Shown here: positions 18,346-25,185 of the stretch, piece after piece
Position numbering within the stretch: position 1 is the stretch's first letter
Layout: each line of letters opens with the position of its first letter
Source of the DNA: JAEUKH01 sp964447205
GTDB lineage: Bacteria; Myxococcota_A; Polyangia; Polyangiales; Ga0077539
Direction: 5' to 3'
Assembly: GCA_964447205.1 (NCBI GenBank)
Contig: CAYUSB010000023.1
Span: forward strand, 61,629 to 125,628
DNA length: 64,000 bases
The notes under the pieces: generated by a model
Database searches by the model: none
The model's input: only the letters and a program-made list of their open reading frames with translations
What the model was told of the DNA's origin: nothing
Program-made: the position numbers and the translations under genes

Positions 18346-19850
18346 GCGACGCGCCCCCGCGAGCCTGCGTCGAGCAGACGGTAGATCTCCTCGTAGCGCT
18401 TGAGCTGGCGCTGGACGGTGAAGAGCGAGACCACCCGGTCGCGGGCGAGGCGGGCGAGGCGCCGGCAGCGCTCGTGGTCGGTGAGAAGCGCCGCCATGGC
18501 CCCTCCGAGCGCCTCGGGGTCGCGCGGGGGGACCACGATGCCCGTGTCGCCCACGGCCTCGCGCACGCCGCCCACGTCGGTCACCACGCAGGGCACCCCG
18601 CAGGCCATGGACTCCAGCACCGTGTACGGAAAGCCCTCGGAGATGGACGACAGCACGCTGATGTCCCCCTCGCAGTAGAGCGTGTGGGGCTGGGCGTGGT
18701 GGCCCCGGAGGAACACCACCTCGCCGAGGTCGAGCGACGCGATCAGCGCGCGGCAGCGCTCGGTGTACGGCACGTCCGCGGTGAGCGAGCCGTAGATGTT
18801 GAGCAGCAGGTCGGGCACCGTGCGGCGCGCGACGGCCGCCGCCCGGATCATCGTCTCGATGTCCTTGAGGGCGAAGATGCGCGCCGCGGCGACGGCGACG
18901 GGCCGCCCGCGCAGCGCCTCGGGCTTGGGCGACGGGCGGAACTTGGAGGTGTCGACGCCGTTGTGAACGACGCGGATGCGCTCCTCGGGCGCGCCCCACG
19001 GGAGCTGCCAGCGGGTGTTGCAAGTGGCCACCGGGGCGATGACGTCGGCCACGGCGTAGCAGGCCCGCGCGATCACCCGGGCGACCCCCATGAGGAACCG
19101 CCGCACGAACGCGCCGTGCCCGCTCGCGCTGACCGAGAGGTAGCGCTCGCGGAGGTAGACCCCGTGCTCGGTGAGCAGAAAGCACGTCCCGCGCTCGAGG
19201 CGGGCGACGATTCCCGGCAGCGCGCACGACGACGCGACCGTCGCGTGGAACACCGTCACCCCCTCCACCCGGAACTCGAGGGGCATGAGCAGGTGGTAGA
19301 GCCACCGGGCGCAGAGGCTGACCTCCGCGAGCCGCGGCTCGGGGTCGCGCCCGGCTTCCTCGGACGCCGCGACGAAGGCGTCCCATACCGCGGCGGTGCG
19401 CATCACGCAGCGGTAGTCGTGGCGCCGCAGAAAGCGCCCCATCGCCACCAGGGCGTCGACCAGGGCGTCGTCGTCGGCGGCGGCGGCGGCGGGCGTGAAC
19501 ACCTCGCGCAGCACCGCCGAGAGCGCGGGCACGAAGCCCTCTCGGACGCGGCGCTCGGTGGAGCGCGACTGCCGCTCCAGCACGCCCGAGAACGGCCCCC
19601 GCAGGGAGCGCGTGGAGGGGTCTCCGGTGGGCCAGAGCGCGACCTGGTGCACGTCGCGGATGTTGGGCGCGATGGGCAGCGCCGGCCCGACGTGGTCGGA
19701 GCCGGTGACCGCCAGCACGGAGAAGTCCACGCCGTCGATGCCGGCGCAGAGCTGCTCGCACCACGTGCTGACGCCGCCGCCGTGGAAGGGGTACGTCCCC
19801 TCGGTCGCGAGCATCACGTGGGGGCGGGAGGGATCTGGGGAGGCGCCCAC
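18342..19850 (-). CDS. pelF: PelF-type GT4 glycosyltransferase
   Basis: 502 aa cytosolic glycosyltransferase. The N-terminal signature ATEGTYPFHGGGVSTWCEQL (about 15-34) and the mid-protein TEHGVYLRER are diagnostic for PelF. The C-terminal half has the GT4 donor-binding motif SEGFPYTVLESMACG, with the E-X7-E pair. PelF polymerises UDP-N-acetylhexosamine into the Pel backbone, and family members use UDP-GalNAc or related donors. Start at 19850; an ATG twelve codons later would also retain the signature. It follows the shorter GT by 7 bp and overlaps the PelG-like start. Confidence 0.85.
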   Translation of the reverse strand: MGASPDPSRPHVMLATEGTYPFHGGGVSTWCEQLCAGIDGVDFSVLAVTGSDHVGPALPIAPNIRDVHQVALWPTGDPSTRSLRGPFSGVLERQSRSTERRVREGFVPALSAVLREVFTPAAAAADDDALVDALVAMGRFLRRHDYRCVMRTAAVWDAFVAASEEAGRDPEPRLAEVSLCARWLYHLLMPLEFRVEGVTVFHATVASSCALPGIVARLERGTCFLLTEHGVYLRERYLSVSASGHGAFVRRFLMGVARVIARACYAVADVIAPVATCNTRWQLPWGAPEERIRVVHNGVDTSKFRPSPKPEALRGRPVAVAAARIFALKDIETMIRAAAVARRTVPDLLLNIYGSLTADVPYTERCRALIASLDLGEVVFLRGHHAQPHTLYCEGDISVLSSISEGFPYTVLESMACGVPCVVTDVGGVREAVGDTGIVVPPRDPEALGGAMAALLTDHERCRRLARLARDRVVSLFTVQRQLKRYEEIYRLLDAGSRGRVA

Positions 19851-19857
19851 GGCGCGT

Positions 19858-20868
19858 TCAGGCGGCGACGAGCGCGCGCCAGGAGGTGGTGAAATCGCGC
19901 CACCGCGCGACGGCGAGGCGCGCGCCGAGGGCGGGGTCGGTGCCGCGGCGAAGGAGCGCGTCGGCCCGCGCCGCCCAGGCCTCGCGCGACCAGGCGAGGC
20001 GGGTGATCAGCGGGCTCCCCCGGAGCGCGGCCGCGTCGCTGAGGAGAACCGGGATCCCGCGGGACTCGGCCTCCAGGGCGGCGAAGGGGCTGGCCTCGAG
20101 CCGCGACGGGAGCGCCAGCACGCCGATGGGGCTGCGGCCCCAGGGGTCTCCCTCTCCGAGCTCCCAGTCGGTCGCGTCGGAGCCCCAGCGCTCGCCGACG
20201 GGGATGCCGATCGCGACCGAGGCGCCGCCGAACGCGCGCGCGAGGTCTTCGAAGCGGTCGATGCCCTTCACCCTGGAGAAGCGCCCCACGAAGCCCAGGC
20301 GGGCGGGCGAGGCGTCGACGAGGGTGGACACGGCGGCCGGCGGCGGGACGGCGTTGGGGATCATCCGCACCGTGCGGGCGCCCTCGCTGAAGGCGCGGCG
20401 GGTGGTGCGGTCGGTCACGCCCACGACGCCGCGGCAGGCGAGCGCCACGCGGCGGCGGCGGCGACGCGCGCGCTCGGCCTCCAGCGGGCGCGAGGCGGCG
20501 GTGAGGGGCCGACCCGACTCGCACACGGCGGCGCCGTGGAGGATCTCCCGCACCAGGTCGCCGTGCTCGACGTACCAGGTGCGCCGGGCGAGGTCGGGGC
20601 GCACACGCAGCAGCGCCTCGGCGGCCTCGAGGCCGCTGGCGAGGTAGGTGGCGGCGTCGGGCACCGCCCGCAGGTCGTCGACGCGCTCGACCGATCGCGC
20701 GCTTGGGGGCGGGGCGAAGCGGTCGGCGCGGCAGGGCCCCGGGCCGAGGCTGACGACGCCGACGCGACAGGCGTCGAGCGCGAGGAGCAGGTGCTGCGTC
20801 CAGGTGGAGAGGCCGCCCGTGCGCTGCGGATAGGCGCCCTCGGTGACGAGGCAGACGTCGAGAGTCAT
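19858..20868 (-). CDS. second GT4-like glycosyltransferase, shorter PelF relative
   Basis: 336 aa. The N-terminus LVTEGAYPQRTGGLSTWTQH parallels the PelF signature, and WYVEHGDLVREIL parallels its TEHGVYLRE. The PelF mid-region is shorter. RLGFVGRFSRVKGIDRF and LALPSRLEASPFAALEAE are typical GT4 donor-domain motifs, with a recognisable E-X7-E (EASPFAALE). It is probably a paralogue of the neighbouring PelF that adds a second sugar or primes the chain; activity is inferred. It is the first gene of the minus-strand operon, starting at 20868, and its promoter would lie in the 250-bp divergent region to the right. Confidence 0.75.
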   Translation of the reverse strand: MTLDVCLVTEGAYPQRTGGLSTWTQHLLLALDACRVGVVSLGPGPCRADRFAPPPSARSVERVDDLRAVPDAATYLASGLEAAEALLRVRPDLARRTWYVEHGDLVREILHGAAVCESGRPLTAASRPLEAERARRRRRRVALACRGVVGVTDRTTRRAFSEGARTVRMIPNAVPPPAAVSTLVDASPARLGFVGRFSRVKGIDRFEDLARAFGGASVAIGIPVGERWGSDATDWELGEGDPWGRSPIGVLALPSRLEASPFAALEAESRGIPVLLSDAAALRGSPLITRLAWSREAWAARADALLRRGTDPALGARLAVARWRDFTTSWRALVAA

Positions 20869-21118
20869 GCGCGCTCCCGGGCGGCGCCTGGAGCGGCCTC
20901 CGCCAGATCGACCTGTGGGGGCAGCGCCGCCGCGGAGGATTGGAACCGTTGCACTTTGGACATCAACACCTTCCCAGGAACGCGTTACAGGCCAAGGTCG
21001 AACTTTGCGGCAAGATCGCCTCCATGGCTAACACGCCGCGCGGCGGCGCAACAAAAACATTCCACGGCGCGGGTGCGATCTTGGAGGCGCCGGGCGGTGG
21101 TGGCATGGTTGCCTTCAC
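20869..21118. promoter_or_regulatory. divergent promoter region of the exopolysaccharide locus
   Basis: 250 bp between the minus-strand glycosyltransferase operon and the plus-strand HD-GYP gene, and the only place for promoters of both. It is locally richer in A and T around 20940-21120. I could not assign -35/-10 boxes or an operator with confidence. Confidence 0.45.
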
Positions 21119-22546
21119 ATGTCGTTCCTTCGGGATCTTTTCAGCGACAGCAGGGAGCGCGCGCGGCCGCTCCACGACGCGCTGATCGAGGCGCTCGGGA
21201 AGGTCGACGGGGGCGACGAGCCGGGCGCGCTCGACGTCCTCGCCGAGGCGGTGCGCGGGCGCTTTCAGCTCGCCTTGCTGGAGCTTTACATGCGCGACCG
21301 CGGCGTGCTGCGCCGCGTGGGCACGGCCACCGACGTGGGGGTCGACCGCAGGAGCATCCGCCCCGGGCCGCTCGACGGGGCCGTCCCCGCGGCGGCGTTG
21401 CAGAACGTGGGGGCGACCGGGTCGCTCAGCGGGTCGGGCTGGGTGGCGCTGCCGGGCGGGCGGGTGTGGTGGCTGGCGGCCGACGCGCAGGCGTTGTCGC
21501 GGAGCGTGGCCGAAGACGCCCCGGCGGCGCGGGCGATGGCGGGGGCTGTGATGCTCGCCGCGCGCGGGGCGATGACCCCGCAGAACGACCGCTCGCAGTG
21601 GATCCACGACGACGTGCAGCGGCGCGTCGCGCGGGCGGCAGCGGACACCCGCGCCGCGGTGGAGCTGTTCCTGCGAATGGCGCTGACGGGCTTTTCGGGC
21701 GAGGGCGGCGCGGTGGTCAGCATCGAGGAGGGCACGGGCGAGCGCGTGACGTGGGCCTCGGCCGGCGCGGTGGCGGCCGACGCGGCGGGCGTCGACGCGG
21801 TGCGGTCCTCCGGGCGCTGGGTCGCGGAGGTGGTCGATGCGGCGCGGTTCGCCCCAAGCGCGCGTTCTGTGTATGCCGTGGCGCAGCCGCATCGGGGGGG
21901 CGTGCTGTTGGTCGCGATCGCGGCGGGCGCGGCGGGAGCGACGGCGCCGGGCGAGGTCGCGTACAGTCGGCTCGAACAGGCGGTGGCGGTGATCCGGTCG
22001 TTGGTCGAGGGGCAGGAGGCGGCGCGGCGCGCGAGCGCGCACATTCAACAACTCGTCGACGGGCTCGTGACGATGGTGGAGACGATCGCGGAGCCGTCGC
22101 GGGGGCACCACGCGCGGGTGTCGTCCGAGGCTGAGCGCATCGGGCGTCGGCTGGGCGTCGAGCCGGAGCGCTTCGCGGCGCTGATGCGGGCGGTGCAGGT
22201 GCACGACATCGGGCGCATCGGGGTGGCGGCCGACCCGACAGGGAACGTGGTGGAGTTCCTGCACCCGACGGTGGGCGGCTCGCTGCTCGAGGCGCTGGGC
22301 GAGCCGCAGAACGTCTCGGACCTTGTGCGGGTGCACCACGAGCGCTGGGACGGACAGGGCTTTCCGCTCGGGGTGGCGCCCGCGGAGACCGACCTGGCCG
22401 CCTGGGCGCTGGTCGCCGCGCAGGACTACGCGGACCACGGGGAGGAGCCCGCGGACGAGGCTTCGAGGCGGCGGTGGGCGCGCGATCACGGCCCGGGGCT
22501 GTTGCCGCCGGCGGTGCTCGAAAAGCTCTCGCAGGGTTGGGCGTAG
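21119..22546 (+). CDS. GAF-like/HD-GYP protein, putative cyclic-di-GMP phosphodiesterase
   Basis: 475 aa soluble protein. Residues 1-310 look like one or two GAF-type sensory regions. The C-terminal HD-GYP domain has RGHHARVSSEAERIG, VHDIGRIGVA (the His-Asp pair) and HHERWDGQGFPLG, corresponding to the HHExxDGxGYP signature with Tyr replaced by Phe. HD-GYP proteins hydrolyse cyclic-di-GMP or sense it. In Pel loci the c-di-GMP receptor is the membrane protein PelD; here a soluble HD-GYP protein occupies the locus, so it may set polymer output. The next gene starts 8 bp after its stop. Confidence 0.8.
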   Translation: MSFLRDLFSDSRERARPLHDALIEALGKVDGGDEPGALDVLAEAVRGRFQLALLELYMRDRGVLRRVGTATDVGVDRRSIRPGPLDGAVPAAALQNVGATGSLSGSGWVALPGGRVWWLAADAQALSRSVAEDAPAARAMAGAVMLAARGAMTPQNDRSQWIHDDVQRRVARAAADTRAAVELFLRMALTGFSGEGGAVVSIEEGTGERVTWASAGAVAADAAGVDAVRSSGRWVAEVVDAARFAPSARSVYAVAQPHRGGVLLVAIAAGAAGATAPGEVAYSRLEQAVAVIRSLVEGQEAARRASAHIQQLVDGLVTMVETIAEPSRGHHARVSSEAERIGRRLGVEPERFAALMRAVQVHDIGRIGVAADPTGNVVEFLHPTVGGSLLEALGEPQNVSDLVRVHHERWDGQGFPLGVAPAETDLAAWALVAAQDYADHGEEPADEASRRRWARDHGPGLLPPAVLEKLSQGWA

Positions 22547-22553
22547 GGCCCCG

Positions 22554-23990
22554 GTGCGCCTCGCCCCCGCGCTGGCGGCGCTGGCGTGCGCCGGCCCCGC
22601 GTACGCCGACGAGTTGCAAGACCGCATCGCCGCGCTCGTCGCCGCCGACCGCGCGCGCGAGGCGCTCCCGTTGGCGCTCGCGCGGGCGCGAGCCACGGGC
22701 GCTGACATCGAGGCCTGGGAGCAGGTCGCGACGCTCGCGGGCTGGACCTCCTCGAGCGCCGAGGCGTTGGAGGCGTCGGCGGCGCTGGTCGCGCTGCGCC
22801 CGGAGGACCGCGCCCGGCGGCTCGAGCTCGCGCGGCTGCTGCTCTGGGCGCGGCGCGCGGCCGAGGCGTTGCCGCATGCGCGGTGGCTGGTCGCGTCGCC
22901 TGCTGAGCGCGACCCGCAGGTGCTGGAGGTCGCGGTGCGGGTCTTCGCCGACGGCGGGGCGCCCGCGGAGGCGGTGCGCGCGGCGGAGCGCTGGGTGGAG
23001 GTGAGCGGCGGCGCGACCGACGCGCGCTGGGCGCTGGCGGACCTCACCCACTGGTCGTGGCGCTGGCGCACGGCGCGCGCCCAATACGCGGCGTTGCGCG
23101 CGAGCCCGACCGAGCGGGCGCGGACCGAGGCGCGCGCGGAGCTGCTGCGGCACGACCACCCCACCCTGGCGGCGCTCGATGGCGTCGGGTGGCAGGACAA
23201 CCAGGGGGTGGTGTACGTCTCGGCCGCGGGCGACGCGACCGTACAGCTCCCGGCGCCGGCGGTGCTGGTCGCGCGCGCCGAGGCGGGGCGCTGGGCGCAG
23301 CGCGAACGTTCGGTGGAGTTCGCGAACGTGCAGGCGGGCGTACGGCTCGAGCGCTGGGACGCGGTGCGCCCGGAGGCGACGGCGGGCGTGGAGCACGACA
23401 CCGAAGGGCACGTCGCGCTCTTCGGCAACGTGGGGGTGCGCTTCTCGCTGGCGGGGCGGGTGTTCGGGCGGCTGTGGCTCCAGAGCGACCGGTACCGGGC
23501 GGCGACCGAGGCGATCCGGCAGGACGTGCGCGCGACGGGGCCCGCGTGGACCGTCTACGCGGAGCCGAGGCCGTGGATGACGGTCTCCTCGGAGGCCTCG
23601 CTTTGGTGGCTGAGCGACGGCAACCTCCGCGGGCGCGCGCTGCTGGCGGCGGGGGTTCACAACCTCGGGCGTTGGCAGGCCGAGCCGCGCGCGTGGGCGA
23701 CGTACGAAGGCTTCCGCGCACTACGGGCCGGGGCGCTTCCGTACTTCACGCCGACGGATCCGTGGACCTGGGGCTGCGACCTCACGCTACGGTACACGTC
23801 GGGCGCGCCCGTGCGCGTCGAGGTGAGCGCGGGCTTCGCGGTGCAGGGCGGCACGGTGCTCTTCCGCCCCTCGGCGACGGTGCGGCTGGAACTGGCTCGT
23901 CACCTGCGGATCCAGCTCACGGCGGCCCACGTGGGCTCGCCACAGTACCAGCAGACGCGGGTCGATGGCGGCCTGGCCTGGCTTTTCTGA
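22554..23990 (+). CDS. outer-membrane export porin with N-terminal TPR-like domain (PelB-like)
   Basis: 478 aa. The GTG start at 22554 gives signal peptide VRLAPALAALACAGPAYADE, cleaved after AYA. Residues 20-200 are helical repeats of TPR type (AREALPLALARARATG, EALEASAALVALRPEDRARR). From about 215 the protein turns to alternating strands ending in GGLAWLF, whose terminal Phe is typical of outer-membrane barrels. The architecture equals PelB/PgaA/AlgE-K export modules, but PelB is far longer. It probably carries the polymer across the outer membrane. It is in an operon with the HD-GYP gene. Confidence 0.72.
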   Translation: MRLAPALAALACAGPAYADELQDRIAALVAADRAREALPLALARARATGADIEAWEQVATLAGWTSSSAEALEASAALVALRPEDRARRLELARLLLWARRAAEALPHARWLVASPAERDPQVLEVAVRVFADGGAPAEAVRAAERWVEVSGGATDARWALADLTHWSWRWRTARAQYAALRASPTERARTEARAELLRHDHPTLAALDGVGWQDNQGVVYVSAAGDATVQLPAPAVLVARAEAGRWAQRERSVEFANVQAGVRLERWDAVRPEATAGVEHDTEGHVALFGNVGVRFSLAGRVFGRLWLQSDRYRAATEAIRQDVRATGPAWTVYAEPRPWMTVSSEASLWWLSDGNLRGRALLAAGVHNLGRWQAEPRAWATYEGFRALRAGALPYFTPTDPWTWGCDLTLRYTSGAPVRVEVSAGFAVQGGTVLFRPSATVRLELARHLRIQLTAAHVGSPQYQQTRVDGGLAWLF

Positions 23991-24309
23991 CGCCGCCCCC
24001 TGTCGCAAGCGTCGCGTTCGGGGTGAGGCTCGGCCACGCCGTTCAAGGGCGTGGACCCATGACGTCGCCGGGGCCGTCACCGAAGAGATCCGGCGCCTCC
24101 GCCCGTAGGGCCCGGTCGACGAACTCAGGGCTCCGCGTCGGCGGGGTTGCCGCGCCCGAGCACCGCGTCGAGGTGCGCCCGCATCCACGCACTCGCCCGC
24201 GCCGTCGACCACGGTCTCGGGCGTCGCACCCAGCGGGCGGGCGAGGTCCATGAAGTCGAAGCTACGGGCGAGCGTGGCGTCCGCGCCGAGCGCGACGACC
24301 GCCACGAAT
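23991..24309. other. intergenic region holding the right copy of the flanking repeat
   Basis: About 320 bp. The right direct repeat occupies 24072-24183. The minus strand from about 24310 to 24120 encodes an unidentified C-terminal tail (ATLARSFDFMDLARPLGATP, later AHLDAVLGRGNPADAEP and stop). It is a gene remnant, since its 5' part is replaced by transposase sequence. Confidence 0.55.
24072..24183. repeat. right copy of ~112-bp island-flanking direct repeat
   Basis: Same orientation as 10831-10943, about 13.1 kb away. In this copy the minus-strand tail keeps its natural stop after NPADAEP, while the left copy is frameshifted there, so this copy is the less decayed one. Confidence 0.85.
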
Positions 24310-25093
24310 TCCTGGGGCTGCATGTCGTACCGGCACAACCGCTCGAGTCCTACCCGGTCGTCCTCCTCCAGGCGCACCCCCGCATGAACATGAAACCCCC
24401 CATACTCCACCCCCGCCCCCTGCCGAACCCCCTCTCCCTCTCGTGTTTGCGTCGGAGCGACCCCCTCCTCACCCGCCGACTCGACACGCGCAAACCGACC
24501 CCTCCCTGCCGCCGCGTCGCGCAGGGCATCGGCGCCCGTCTTGCTCGCGCACGGTGCGTATCCGCGCGACCCGCGCCGCCACCTCCCGCAGCACCGCGGC
24601 CAGTTCGCTCCGGGGCCGTGCGGGCACGGTCACGGCCCCGATCTCTCTCCGCGCGCCCTCGTCCTCGAAGAAGATGCGGGCCACCTTCGTGAGCGGCACC
24701 GGGTCGCGCGCCACGGGCAGCCGCAGGGCCCACGGCAGCGACGGCACCCACTGCCGCGCGGGCACCTCGGGCCACAGCCGCGCAACCTGCTCCGTGGCCG
24801 TCTCGCTCATCCGGCGCCCGCCGCACGACGAACACACCCCCCGCCTCTTGCACGAGAACGGAACCAGCCGGTCGAAGCTGCAGGCCACGCACCGACGCCC
24901 GCCCGAAGCCGCAGGCCAGCACACCGCAGCGTAGAAACGCCCGCAGCTCTGCCTCCCCATACGGCGGCAGCGCCACCTCCGCCGCGCGGGCGGCCGCGAG
25001 GAAGGGCTCCAGCTCGGATTGCACCACGCCGTACAGCACCGACTCCGTCGCGGCGCGAGGGCGATACACCGGGAGCTTCCCCAGCATGTCCAT
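24310..25093 (-). pseudogene. decayed IS91-family transposase
   Basis: Three pieces in different frames. The N-terminus from 25093 reads VYRPRAATESVLYGVVQ, ELEPFLAAARA and ELRAFLRCGVLACGF. After a frameshift near 24885 comes the zinc-finger block DRLVPFSCKRRGVCSSCGG and RQWVPSLPWALRL, running to about 24560. After a deletion that removes the catalytic Tyr region, a C-terminal piece at 24310-24410 reads FHVHAGVRLEEDDRVGLERLC. All three are standard IS91/ISCR transposase segments in the right order. The element is dead. It marks the right edge of the exopolysaccharide island. Confidence 0.8.
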
Positions 25094-25185
25094 GGCCGCC
25101 CAATGCCCCGGAGCGACAACTCCTGCGCCCGCCACAGGGACCTACTCCGAACTCCTTTCCGCCCCGTAGGGCAGACCGACCCGGG

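Noticed and set aside
16789..19764. Single 991-codon frame spanning PelG-like and most of PelF
   Set aside because: The upstream half is out of frame with the PelF motifs and is Arg/Ala-rich; the PelG-like gene starts at the GTGA overlap at 18345.
20940..20960. Possible sigma-54 promoter (tggaaccgttgcac)
   Set aside because: The GG to GC distance is too short for a -24/-12 promoter.
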